From: a virus
DNA: 64,000 bases
Virus record (IMG/VR): IMGVR_UViG_3300027969_000043
Location: 62,001-126,000 of that record
Reading direction: 5' to 3' (one strand)
In this document: in pieces, positions 54,586 to 62,771 of the stretch
Layout: the number at the start of each line of letters is the position of its first letter
Numbering within the stretch: the first letter of the stretch is position 1
The notes under the pieces: model-generated
The model's input: only the letters and a program-made list of their open reading frames with translations
Databases searched by the model: none
What the model was told of the DNA's origin: nothing
Made by a program: the position numbers and the translations under genes

Positions 54586-54636
54586 TTAACTCACGTATTG
54601 GTATCGAGCTATAAGCTTTAGAGTTGTCTAGGCAAC
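54581..54636 (+). promoter_or_regulatory. Structured leader region
   Basis: Contains TACGTTAACTCACGTA (stem TACGT/ACGTA), AGCTATAAGCT and GTTGTCTAGGCAAC (stem GTTG/CAAC) in a 56-nt stretch before the zinc-ribbon gene. It has no tRNA features. It could be a regulatory 5' UTR, or chance. Confidence 0.3.
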
Positions 54637-54680
54637 AAAGATATTAGTACATAATAACAAAAATTAAAAGTTAAAAAAAA

Positions 54681-55523
54681 ATGAAAAGAAGAATCTCTAT
54701 CGGGGAACCGATATCTAATCCTACAGCACAAATCTGTATCAACAAATCCAGACTTAAAGTCTACAACAAAGAAACCTCACCAACTTATTATTTAGAAAAA
54801 GGACAAGAGTTTCAAATCGAATTATTCAATCCAACAAAAAACACACTTTTAGCAAAAATCCAATTAAATGGAAAAGCTATATCACAAGGTGGTTTGGTGT
54901 TAAAGCCTGGCCAACGCGTGTTTTTAGAACGCTATTTAGATGTTGCTAAAAAATTCATGTTTGACACATACGAAGTATCAAATACAGAAGAAGTTAAAAA
55001 AGCCATCGAAGACAACGGCGATTTTAAAGTTGAATTTTATAAAGAATCTAATCCAACCCTTGTATATGGTACGGTAACAACATATAATACAAACAATCGA
55101 TTTACACTAACTGATAATTTTAATACTACAGCTCCTAATAATTACCTTAATCTTACTGGTAATATTACAAATACAACTTCGACGTATAGCTCTGGTATTG
55201 TAAATTGTAGTAATAGCTTTACTAATAATGTAACCAATGATAGCTTTGAACCTATACAACAAAAACCAAGACTTAGAAAAAGCTTAACCAAAAGCATAGA
55301 AACTGGTCGTGTTGAAGCTGGAAGTAGTTCAGACCAAAAATTTGAATATGTAAACAAAAGTTTTGATTACTACGCATTTCACACCGTAGAATGTAAACTA
55401 CTACCAATATCACAAAAAATAAATACGGCAGAAGATATCAACGTAAAAAGATATTGCACAAACTGTGGGACAAAACAAAAACCAGAATTTAAATTTTGTC
55501 CTAGCTGCGGAGAAAAATGCTAA
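54681..55523 (+). CDS. Protein with C-terminal zinc ribbon
   Basis: A 280-residue protein. The first 115 residues are a beta-rich domain (TYYLEKGQEFQIELFNPT, LVLKPGQRVFLERYL), followed by an Asn/Thr-rich linker (about 130-190). The C-terminus has C-x2-C-x10-C-x2-C (YCTNCG, then FCPSCG), a classic zinc ribbon. The beta domain recalls decoration-type virion proteins, but the family is not named. It is the only gene with a long structured leader, and it faces the minus-strand head module across a shared terminator. Confidence 0.65.
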   Translation: MKRRISIGEPISNPTAQICINKSRLKVYNKETSPTYYLEKGQEFQIELFNPTKNTLLAKIQLNGKAISQGGLVLKPGQRVFLERYLDVAKKFMFDTYEVSNTEEVKKAIEDNGDFKVEFYKESNPTLVYGTVTTYNTNNRFTLTDNFNTTAPNNYLNLTGNITNTTSTYSSGIVNCSNSFTNNVTNDSFEPIQQKPRLRKSLTKSIETGRVEAGSSSDQKFEYVNKSFDYYAFHTVECKLLPISQKINTAEDINVKRYCTNCGTKQKPEFKFCPSCGEKC

Positions 55524-55548
55524 AATAATAACTAGAGTTAACGTATTA

Positions 55549-55574
55549 AAAAAGCCCAGATTGTCTGGGCTTTA
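55549..55574. terminator. Bidirectional terminator between convergent genes
   Basis: AAAGCCCAGA and TCTGGGCTTT form an 8-10-bp stem, A-rich on one side and T-rich on the other, lying between the stops of the zinc-ribbon gene and the acetyltransferase gene. It should work for both transcripts. Confidence 0.75.
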
Positions 55575-55958
55575 TTTATTTGGATATCTAATCATTGTAT
55601 TTCTAAACCTGAAATCTTTATACTTACCAGTATTTGAACCAAAACCAAATCGTTTATAGAAGCGTAATAAGCCTGTTTTAGAGCTTTCTGTGTCTTCTGG
55701 GGTTAATACACATAATAAATCATATTTATCACACAGCGCTGTTATTTCCGTCATCAATGCCGTTCCTAACCCCTGTCTTCTTTGCGCCTTGTCTTTTACC
55801 TTGATTGAGGCTACTTCAATTGCATCATTACCTTTCAAATATATCCAACAAGCCATACCCAATGCATCATATTTTTGTATGATACCATCTAATTCTGCTT
55901 GAATTTTAAATCTTGCATCATCTTCAACAACCTCTTGTAATATTTGTAATATTTTCAT
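55572..55958 (-). CDS. GNAT acetyltransferase with capsid-targeting-like N-terminus
   Basis: A 128-residue protein. IEVASIKVKDKAQRRQGLGTALMTEITAL contains the GNAT acetyl-CoA motif A (Q/R-x-x-G-x-G/A), followed by DLLCVLTPED and LLRFYKRFGF (motif B). It begins MKILQILQEVVEDD, a short amphipathic helix with an L-Q-E site like T4 capsid-targeting peptides. If packaged, it could acetylate host targets at the start of infection (inference). It overlaps nothing and follows the metalloprotease gene by 3 bp. Confidence 0.75.
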   Translation of the reverse strand: MKILQILQEVVEDDARFKIQAELDGIIQKYDALGMACWIYLKGNDAIEVASIKVKDKAQRRQGLGTALMTEITALCDKYDLLCVLTPEDTESSKTGLLRFYKRFGFGSNTGKYKDFRFRNTMIRYPNK

Positions 55959-55961
55959 ATA

Positions 55962-56726
55962 TTAATTTCTCATATTTTTACCCAGCAAACCTTCTCTATG
56001 CATTCTAAGTTTTAATTCTTTACGCCATTTGGCCCTTGTTTCACCTGTAAACTTATTATTAACACTATGCAATGATGGCGATAACTCTAACATATCTTGG
56101 AATGTCATCTCATCCCACATATCTTTATGTTTATTATACACTTGTTTAACATTATGAATTTGAGCTTGAATTTCCATTCTTGTTGCGTCTACAGGTATAC
56201 CACCTAAACTTGTTGTATTACGCTCCCTTGCTTTATCAACTCTTGCCTCAATATGTTTATTATTTAAAGTATCATCAATCCAATGTGCTAATTCATGATG
56301 TATACTACCTTTGATTCTTGCCTCGGTAAACTCTTTAATCAAGCTTTTTCTTTGTTTTTCATCGCTTAATTCGTCCAATGCCTTTTCTATATTGCCTTTA
56401 GCATAATTCATAACAAAACTAATAGCGTTTTTAAATGCGCCAATACCAATTATTTTATGTTTTGGGTTATAGAAATTAAGGCCTGGGTTTATTTTTATAA
56501 CGCATGGATTTAATTCATGACACTTAATTGAATCAGGTGACATTAAAATCGAAGTATCCGTTTCAGCCTCTTCAAACATTGAGCTAGTAACAAATCCTGT
56601 TCTTTCAATAGCATCAACATCATCCTTAAAATATTTATCATACAACATATCAACATCGCTATCAACTTCTGTTAATTTTTCTGACAAAAGATTTTCACGT
56701 AATAATTTTTTAATAAATGATTTCAT
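55962..56726 (-). CDS. Zinc metalloprotease-like protein with capsid-targeting-like N-terminus
   Basis: A 254-residue protein. HHELAHWIDD (143-152) contains the zincin HExxH motif (His144, Glu145, His148). A third ligand is not obvious, though an H-I-E-A-R segment follows. MKSFIKKLLRENLLSEKLTE at the N-terminus carries L-S-E and L-T-E sites resembling gp21-cleaved targeting peptides of T4 internal proteins. It may be packaged and injected (inference). It sits 1 bp after the secreted nuclease gene. Confidence 0.6.
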   Translation of the reverse strand: MKSFIKKLLRENLLSEKLTEVDSDVDMLYDKYFKDDVDAIERTGFVTSSMFEEAETDTSILMSPDSIKCHELNPCVIKINPGLNFYNPKHKIIGIGAFKNAISFVMNYAKGNIEKALDELSDEKQRKSLIKEFTEARIKGSIHHELAHWIDDTLNNKHIEARVDKARERNTTSLGGIPVDATRMEIQAQIHNVKQVYNKHKDMWDEMTFQDMLELSPSLHSVNNKFTGETRAKWRKELKLRMHREGLLGKNMRN

Positions 56727-56727
56727 A

Positions 56728-57318
56728 TTATTTTACCAAAAATTTAGAATAGTCCATAGTCGATGGTTTATCATTTTTAAAATAATACTTTTCAACTTTA
56801 TTACCGTACTTGATTGTTTTATAATAACCATCTGGAATTGTCGCACCTGTACTTAACTTAATTGATGATTTTGAAAAAACACATTGTATCTCAACATTAA
56901 CAATTTTATTTTCATTTGCCAATAATCTTTCACGCGCTTCTAATAATCGCCATGTTGTTCTATTTAAATCTTGATTTTGAAGTGAACAGTTTAAATAACT
57001 AAATGTTTTATACAGCATCTCTTTAGTACAATTAAAATCAGCTGCTGGTGCCATATGACCCTTATCATATATATTATTCACATAATCCATGTGGTCAGAT
57101 GTTTTAACACTATCTATGGTATAAAAATCCATACCCTTTCTAGACGCGTCGCCATTAGGACACTTTACAGTATATTTAACCCACACAGGTTGTTCCAAAA
57201 CTTCAGAATATATTACCTCGTAGATATCGGTTTTAATATGAACCTTATCTCTTAATTTTTGTGAAAATATACTTAACGGTATAATACCAATTAGTATAAT
57301 TAATAACATTTTTTTCAT
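56728..57318 (-). CDS. Secreted DNA/RNA non-specific endonuclease (NUC1-like)
   Basis: A 196-residue protein. The start MKKMLLIILIGIIPLSIFS is a signal peptide with likely cleavage near residue 19-20. YDKGHMAPAADF (84-95) is the DRGH catalytic motif with His88, and NCSLQNQDLNRTTW contains the metal-binding Asn119. This family cuts DNA and RNA without sequence preference. An exported nuclease encoded by a phage could degrade extracellular or competing DNA. It overlaps the HNH gene by 4 bp and is followed by the metalloprotease gene. Confidence 0.75.
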   Translation of the reverse strand: MKKMLLIILIGIIPLSIFSQKLRDKVHIKTDIYEVIYSEVLEQPVWVKYTVKCPNGDASRKGMDFYTIDSVKTSDHMDYVNNIYDKGHMAPAADFNCTKEMLYKTFSYLNCSLQNQDLNRTTWRLLEARERLLANENKIVNVEIQCVFSKSSIKLSTGATIPDGYYKTIKYGNKVEKYYFKNDKPSTMDYSKFLVK

Positions 57319-58010
57319 ACTAATAAATATCTTGAACCCTTAGAAAGATTTTCAGTTCCCCATAGAGGTTGAAGATTACATAAATCCCAACATTCCTTAA
57401 ACTCTGGGTCATCCAATGATGTAAAATTAAAACTAGACATTGGTCTTATATGGTCAACATGCCATTGACCATAATTATCCCATGTCATACCTTCAGTAAA
57501 TTGTTTTTCCAAATGCTGCATCAACTCTTCAATTGTATAACCAAGTAATGCAAATGTAGAGCGATACTTAGCGACATTTTTTTCTTTTAAACATGTCCAT
57601 AGCGCTGTTCGTGTATTTCTACTTAACCTATATCTAGGGTCAATAGCGCATTTATTTTTATTGTATTCTCTAGAATATGCATTTACGTGCTCTCTATTTT
57701 CTTCCCTCCATTTAGTGTGTTGTTTGCGCACATAATTCCTATTTTTTTTAGACCATTTTTTATAAAATTCACTTCTTTTTAATCTTGTACCCACTTTAGT
57801 CTCATATTTTTTTTGTGCGACGGACCTACCACCAATGTTACGTCTTCCAGATGGACCAATCACAACCCCATTTTCTTTTAATGTTCTTATTATAATTGTT
57901 TTATGTATACCCATATGTTCACTTATAGTTGTGGAGCCTAATAATTCCTTAGTATACATTCTTATACACTCATCTACTTGCTCTTTTGTTAATTCAATTT
58001 TTTTACTCAT
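57315..58010 (-). CDS. HNH endonuclease (free-standing, possibly homing)
   Basis: A 231-residue protein. The N-terminal 50 residues contain a helix-turn-helix-like segment (TTISEHMGIHKTIIIRTLKENG). A Lys/Arg-rich linker follows, and the C-terminal HNH region has WHVDHIRPM (183-191), CNLQPLWGTENLSKG with the Asn residues. It lies directly downstream of the capsid terminator and has its own host-type promoter, the usual layout of an inserted homing gene next to a conserved phage gene. Confidence 0.8.
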   Translation of the reverse strand: MSKKIELTKEQVDECIRMYTKELLGSTTISEHMGIHKTIIIRTLKENGVVIGPSGRRNIGGRSVAQKKYETKVGTRLKRSEFYKKWSKKNRNYVRKQHTKWREENREHVNAYSREYNKNKCAIDPRYRLSRNTRTALWTCLKEKNVAKYRSTFALLGYTIEELMQHLEKQFTEGMTWDNYGQWHVDHIRPMSSFNFTSLDDPEFKECWDLCNLQPLWGTENLSKGSRYLLV

Positions 58011-58017
58011 AATTATA

Positions 58018-58046
58018 AATATACAAACAACCTATATAAAAGTCAA
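58018..58046 (-). promoter_or_regulatory. Candidate host-type promoter of the HNH/nuclease genes
   Basis: On the minus strand TTGACT (58041-58046), a 17-nt spacer and TATATT (58018-58023), 7 nt before the ATG at 58010. Same class as 25778, 45489 and 62772. Confidence 0.5.
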
Positions 58047-58055
58047 GTTATTAAA

Positions 58056-58086
58056 ACAAAAAAGGTGGAAATTATTCCACCTTTTA
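58056..58086 (-). terminator. Terminator of the capsid operon
   Basis: GGTGGAA/TTCCACC stem with a 4-nt loop, followed on the minus strand by a T run (TTTTTTTG), 22 bp after the capsid stop. Confidence 0.8.
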
Positions 58087-58107
58087 AGTTTATAGTTTTA
58101 GAAATGA

Positions 58108-59958
58108 TTATCTCAATTCAGCAACATTAAATGTTGGAATACCATCTACTCTTACATGTCCGTAAAATCTATTATTGACACTCTTCTTAGCGTAACGAGT
58201 CATGATACCTTTAACTGGAGCAAAGTTAAATGGATTGTACATGGTTGGAGTTAATTGCAACGGCACGTATGGTGCGTAGATGTAACCTGTATCCAACAAT
58301 GACTTACCTTTATGTCCAATAATTATAGAGTATGATGGAGAATACGGGTCACGATAAACTTGATATCTACCGCCTAATGTACCGATTCTTTCAATACCCA
58401 TGTTATATTGGTCTTGCTCAGGATTAGCATCACTTACGTGGAAATATTCTAAATCATCGAATACTGCAGATACTTCTGAAGATACAACGATAAAGTTAGC
58501 ACCACCACGAAGAGTTGACTTGTGGATTTGAGCAGAAATTTGGTTAACTTTAGTTATTAAAGTTTGGTTCCAATCTTTCTGTGTGTAAGGACTAGAAGAT
58601 GAAGAAGCTTTTCTCCAACCGTTATAATCCCAACGTAATTGCCATGCAGCAACTTTACGCAAATCTCTCAAGATTTCTCTATCGATTTCCGCAGCAACTT
58701 GCTCAGATAACATTGCTGTTAATTCAGCTTCAGCATCGATGTTGTGGAATGCACTAACGTCTTGCGCTAATTCTGGAGACCAAGTAGCTCTTAATTTTCT
58801 TTCTTCTACAGAAACTACAACGTCAGTTAAAGTGAAAGAAACTTCACCCATTTCAGTTTCAAGTTCCAATGTAGCGTATTCAGCCCAAGCAGCAGTAAGT
58901 GCAGAGAATGAAGCTAATGTAGTTGCAGAAGCACCAACATAACCATCAAAAGTAGCCGTACCAGCAGCAGCAGAACCAGATGCAGTTGTACCAACTGGGT
59001 GAGTTAAGTCAAGACCCAAGAAGATATAACCAGTGTTATCAGTTAAATTTGTGTAATTAACGATACCTTGACCATATACTTGAGTAATAACACGGAAAGG
59101 AATAGCTCTGTTAGCAGCAACAATAACATTACCAGCATTATCTAAAATGTTAGAGCTAGTAACAACTTGTAAAGAAGCTAAGAAAGATTCTGTATCCATT
59201 GGGTTACCATCAGGACCAGTTAATACTTGTTTGTTAGAAGCACCACCTGTAAAACCAGATACAGCAACAACTAATTGTCTTAACGAACCATCAGCAGCAA
59301 CAGGACCTACAACAGCTGTAGAAACCGCAGCAACACGTGTGTATGAACCATCGCCGTTACCAGAGAAAACTGGAACATTACTCATAGTACGGATAGTCAA
59401 TGTACCTTTTGAGTTATCAAATAAACCATCATCATAGAATAAATCATAAAGATTTTTTGCTAAGAATGGTGTAACTACGCAAGTACCAGCAGCTGGTAAT
59501 ACGCAACTAGGAATACCAGAAGATGCAAAGCTAGTATGAGCTGAGAATGTTGTACCGTAAACATCAGAACCAGGTTGGTTTTGTGTATAGTCATTACCAG
59601 CAACACCAGAACCGTCTACACGACTAGAAGTCTGAGGTACGAAATAGAACAATTTACCAATTGGCATGTTCATAGCTTGTACAGACACGATGTCATTAGC
59701 TAATAATTTAGAGAATACTCTTCTCACGATAGGGAATACAACAGTTTCGAATGAACCTGAAGAGGTTGAAGTTGTTGATTCAGTTAATAATGAAGAAGCT
59801 TGGTTCTCATATAATTGAGCGATGTTTTCTTTTACGTGTCCTTTAAGACCTTCAAGAAAACCTAAGCTTTCCCATTTTGCTTGGGTTTCTTTACGGATAG
59901 CCTTCATGTGGTTTAATCCGATGTTCCCAACTTGTCCAGATGTTAATAAATGTGACAT
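58108..59958 (-). CDS. Major capsid protein, T4 gp23-like
   Basis: A 616-residue HK97-fold-type head protein of T4-like phages. ENQASSLLTES at residues 51-61 is a good match to the gp23 pre-protein cleavage region (cut after E60 by the gp21-like protease, L-T-E rule). It is followed by SGSFETVVFPIVRRVFSKLLAND and VQAMNMPIGKLFYF, which parallel gp23. It is larger than T4 gp23 (521 aa), with insertions in the middle that may be exposed loops. Gene order with scaffold and protease is the T4 order 21-22-23. Confidence 0.9.
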   Translation of the reverse strand: MSHLLTSGQVGNIGLNHMKAIRKETQAKWESLGFLEGLKGHVKENIAQLYENQASSLLTESTTSTSSGSFETVVFPIVRRVFSKLLANDIVSVQAMNMPIGKLFYFVPQTSSRVDGSGVAGNDYTQNQPGSDVYGTTFSAHTSFASSGIPSCVLPAAGTCVVTPFLAKNLYDLFYDDGLFDNSKGTLTIRTMSNVPVFSGNGDGSYTRVAAVSTAVVGPVAADGSLRQLVVAVSGFTGGASNKQVLTGPDGNPMDTESFLASLQVVTSSNILDNAGNVIVAANRAIPFRVITQVYGQGIVNYTNLTDNTGYIFLGLDLTHPVGTTASGSAAAGTATFDGYVGASATTLASFSALTAAWAEYATLELETEMGEVSFTLTDVVVSVEERKLRATWSPELAQDVSAFHNIDAEAELTAMLSEQVAAEIDREILRDLRKVAAWQLRWDYNGWRKASSSSSPYTQKDWNQTLITKVNQISAQIHKSTLRGGANFIVVSSEVSAVFDDLEYFHVSDANPEQDQYNMGIERIGTLGGRYQVYRDPYSPSYSIIIGHKGKSLLDTGYIYAPYVPLQLTPTMYNPFNFAPVKGIMTRYAKKSVNNRFYGHVRVDGIPTFNVAELR

Positions 59959-59980
59959 AATTTTTTTAGGTTTTTATTTT

Positions 59981-61270
59981 TTAATATTTATCTTTATTTT
60001 CAACTCTATTAATTAAATCTTTAATTCTTTGAGTCGAAGGGTCAACATACGCAGTAGCTTCGTTTAATTGTTTTGAGCTACCTGTTGCAACCTCTTTGAT
60101 TATTTTACTACCGATTGATTCGTTAACTGGCTTTCTGCTAGATAATTCGTTAATGATAGTTTTGTATAACTTTTTAGACTCTTTAAGGTTAGTTACTTCC
60201 TCATCAAATCTTTGAATTATTTTTTTCTTTTCTTCTTTAGTAGTAGAATGTTCCATGAATAACTTAGTTACGTAACTTAAATTCGAATTGAAAACTACAG
60301 TTTCTACCAACATGCCTCTGAATTTCTTAAGAGCTTTTCTAAAGTCTTCATTTTCGGCTTTTAATTGTGTTGCTTCGTTTAACAATTTCTTGTACTTAAC
60401 CTCAGCTTCAATGATAACATTTTTAGAAGACACGGATTCTTTTTTTACGCCTGGACCTTTTGTGTAAATGTCTGGAAGATTAGAATGACCACCAACGCTT
60501 TTACCAACACCAGATTTAATTTTTTCTTGTACAGGGTTTTCGTCAGTTTCTTCTACTTCAGCAACAACTTCGTCAGATTCGTCAGACTCTTCTAAATTAG
60601 CATCATCTTTGTCTTCATCTTCCATCATTGTTGAATCTTCACCCATAGCTATTTCATAAGTTAACTCTTCTATTCCCTCATAGCCTTCTTCCATCTCATA
60701 TCCTTCCTCTTCCATAGACTCATCGCCCATTTCAGATTGGCCGCCCATTCCAAGTGCACCTTTTTTAACGATGTACTCGCCTGGTTCTGAGATGTTAAGG
60801 TGGATTTCATCACCAACAATTTCGATTTCATCATCACCACTCAATTTCTTGTAAATAGCGATAACGTCATCATCTGATGCGTCAGTCATATCCAAATCAT
60901 CTCCTCCTAGTGCATCGTCTGCACTCGTGCCTATTTCTTGGTCGTCTTCTGGACCAACTTCTGGAGACATTTCGTCGTCGTCATCAGATTCGTCGTCTCC
61001 GATTTCAATATCAGTATCATCATCTTCAGTACCTTCAACATCATCACCTTCTGGTGAATCAGTTTCGTCTCCTTCAGAATCAGAACCTTCAATCTCATCT
61101 TCAACGGCTTCTTCTTCGTAGCCAGCTTCTTCAAGCGACTCTTTCACCATACCATCAATTTCTTCTCTCGCAACGGAGCGAAGTATTTCTTTGGTGTTGG
61201 CATTTAAAGCTTCTTGGATAACTTTGATATCCAAAAGAGCTCCTTCATAAATTGATTTTTTTTCTGCCAT
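59981..61270 (-). CDS. Prohead core scaffolding protein, gp22-like
   Basis: A 429-residue protein. After a helical start, residues about 50-250 are extremely acidic (Glu/Asp/Ser runs), followed by a long helical/coiled-coil region (VKYKKLLNEATQLKAENEDFRKALKKF). It sits between the gp21-like protease and the capsid gene, the T4 gp22 position. L-N-E sites (LNEATQL, LNEATAY) would let the protease degrade it. Longer than T4 gp22 (269 aa), mostly by the acidic insert. Confidence 0.8.
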   Translation of the reverse strand: MAEKKSIYEGALLDIKVIQEALNANTKEILRSVAREEIDGMVKESLEEAGYEEEAVEDEIEGSDSEGDETDSPEGDDVEGTEDDDTDIEIGDDESDDDDEMSPEVGPEDDQEIGTSADDALGGDDLDMTDASDDDVIAIYKKLSGDDEIEIVGDEIHLNISEPGEYIVKKGALGMGGQSEMGDESMEEEGYEMEEGYEGIEELTYEIAMGEDSTMMEDEDKDDANLEESDESDEVVAEVEETDENPVQEKIKSGVGKSVGGHSNLPDIYTKGPGVKKESVSSKNVIIEAEVKYKKLLNEATQLKAENEDFRKALKKFRGMLVETVVFNSNLSYVTKLFMEHSTTKEEKKKIIQRFDEEVTNLKESKKLYKTIINELSSRKPVNESIGSKIIKEVATGSSKQLNEATAYVDPSTQRIKDLINRVENKDKY

Positions 61271-61327
61271 TGTATTTTTTTTGTTATTTTAATTATTATT
61301 AAATAATAAATAGTGAGTACACCCCAC

Positions 61328-61342
61328 GTACATAATAAATAT
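61328..61342 (-). promoter_or_regulatory. Candidate late promoter of the scaffold gene
   Basis: The minus strand reads ATATTTATTATGTAC about 72 nt upstream of the scaffold ATG. A second weaker copy (CTATTTATTATTTAATAA) lies about 43 nt upstream. Confidence 0.3.
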
Positions 61343-61391
61343 GTAATTATTTATGAAAAATTCTTTTTTGCTAAAAAATTTAGAAATATAA

Positions 61392-62081
61392 TTAACCGAT
61401 TAAGAAATTATCTAAACCCTCATTAAGATTTGATTTTTGTATGATTTTGTTTTCAACAAAGGGTTTTGCTTCTTCTCTGTTTTTAAACATCCAAGAGCCT
61501 GGGGTACTAGGCGCAGTAACAACGTCCCAACATATTAATTCAAAGTCGTCTTGAACAATGAAATCACCCTTGATTTCTTTTAATGAACCTACACCTCTAG
61601 AAGACACACCAATCATGATATTATTTCTTAATAAGTTTGCAACTTCGTCACCCTTTGTTGAAACAATACCGTAATTAATATACCCCTTGGTCATTAGGAT
61701 TTCCATTTTACCCATTAGGGTTTTTCCTTCCCACCATGTTTGTATGATATTATGGGATACTCTATCACCAGCAATAACGCTAGATTCAGGGTGGTCTAAT
61801 TCTCCAATCGCCCTTCTTTCCCTGATGGCTTGTTGATAAATTTCGTTTTGTGTTTTAAGTATTTCTTCTGGATAAATCCTTCCGTTTCTATTTTTTACAC
61901 CATATTTTTGGAGCACCACATAAACAACTAGGCTATCTGAGTCATCTTGACCCATTTCTAATTTTTTAAACTCTCTTATAAGAGATTGGTTTTTAGGGTC
62001 ACTAGGTGATATGAATCCAGCGTCATTTTCAATCAAATAACCTGTACCAACTTGACCAGCCTTTATTACTTTTAAATCCAT
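61392..62081 (-). CDS. Prohead core protease, gp21-like
   Basis: A 229-residue serine protease of the T4 gp21 type. GELDHPESSVI, then DRVSH, supplies His97 and GVSSRGVGS carries the catalytic Ser (about 160). The C-terminus has SNLNEG, an L-N-E site usable for self-removal. It matures the capsid and cleaves scaffold and internal proteins. The start at 62081 is chosen over an ATG 9 bp upstream because it places the ATATTTAT motif 25 nt upstream, like the other late genes. Confidence 0.85.
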   Translation of the reverse strand: MDLKVIKAGQVGTGYLIENDAGFISPSDPKNQSLIREFKKLEMGQDDSDSLVVYVVLQKYGVKNRNGRIYPEEILKTQNEIYQQAIRERRAIGELDHPESSVIAGDRVSHNIIQTWWEGKTLMGKMEILMTKGYINYGIVSTKGDEVANLLRNNIMIGVSSRGVGSLKEIKGDFIVQDDFELICWDVVTAPSTPGSWMFKNREEAKPFVENKIIQKSNLNEGLDNFLIG

Positions 62082-62090
62082 ATTTATCAT

Positions 62091-62106
62091 TTATTACAAT
62101 AAATAT
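62091..62106 (-). promoter_or_regulatory. Candidate late promoter of the protease gene
   Basis: The minus strand reads ATATTTATTGTAATAA, first base 25 nt before the ATG at 62081. It is located directly after the upstream terminator. Confidence 0.4.
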
Positions 62107-62114
62107 GTTAAAAG

Positions 62115-62143
62115 AATAAAAAACCCCGAATTAATCGGGGCTT
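62115..62143 (-). terminator. Terminator upstream of the head module
   Basis: CCCCGA/TCGGGG stem with an ATTAA loop, T-rich in the minus direction (GGGGTTTTTTATTC), just after the stop of the small gene at 62147. Confidence 0.8.
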
Positions 62144-62146
62144 TAT

Positions 62147-62305
62147 TTATCTTTTAATTTTATCATTTTTGTGAAAGGAATCAATTAACTCATTAATTGA
62201 TATTAGTTTATCTTCAGTACTTAACGATGAATTTTGTAATATTTCACTTATTGGTAAAATGCAGTTATAGTACATTTCAGTTCTTGTGTATACTAAATAG
62301 TTCAT
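62147..62305 (-). CDS. Small hypothetical protein
   Basis: A 52-residue protein (MNYLVYTRTEMYYNCILPIS...) with a helical C-terminus. An upstream in-frame start at 62350 would lie inside the preceding gene, so the ATG at 62305, one base after the upstream stop, is preferred. It is followed by a strong terminator. Not recognised. Confidence 0.45.
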   Translation of the reverse strand: MNYLVYTRTEMYYNCILPISEILQNSSLSTEDKLISINELIDSFHKNDKIKR

Positions 62306-62306
62306 A

Positions 62307-62750
62307 TTATTTTTTTCTTTTGTAAAACTTAAAATACTCGTTATTTTCAAATACCGAATTAATAGATGTTTCGATTAGGTTATATATTGTTGGCTTTAAC
62401 GCATCCGAATTTACTGGAATCTCATTTTTCATGTAAAGCGTCACTTCACAGTTTGTAAAACTTCTTTTACCATACTTAACCCCCGATTCTCTAATATCAA
62501 AATCTACGATTGTTTTATCTTTAAAAAAAGGTACTAAAGTATTCGATTCAATCGAATTATAGACCGTTTGTCTTAAATTTTTATCGGTGTCTCGTATAAC
62601 TCTATTATAATTTGATAACCCCTCTATTTTTGGTTCGGCCCACGCTGAAATATTAATATAAATTGCTTTTGGGTTTTTATTGTTTACACTACCATAAACA
62701 ACATTGTAGTTTTTAAATTCGTTGACTTTTAATTCTTTTCCTTTTTTCAT
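62307..62750 (-). CDS. Hypothetical protein
   Basis: A 147-residue alpha/beta protein (NYNVVYGSVNNKNPKAIYINI, then DKTIVDFDIRESGVKYGK) of no recognised family. It begins 21 nt after a host-type promoter-like element and is followed by the 52-residue gene and a terminator, forming a short independent transcript upstream of the head genes. Confidence 0.55.
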   Translation of the reverse strand: MKKGKELKVNEFKNYNVVYGSVNNKNPKAIYINISAWAEPKIEGLSNYNRVIRDTDKNLRQTVYNSIESNTLVPFFKDKTIVDFDIRESGVKYGKRSFTNCEVTLYMKNEIPVNSDALKPTIYNLIETSINSVFENNEYFKFYKRKK

Positions 62751-62771
62751 ATACCTGGTGTTTTTTATTCA

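Noticed and set aside
54581-54650. Possible tRNA in the 54542-54680 gap
   Set aside because: There is no T-loop GGTTCxAxTCC-like sequence, no 7-bp acceptor stem and no CCA-adjacent pairing. Only short hairpins are present.
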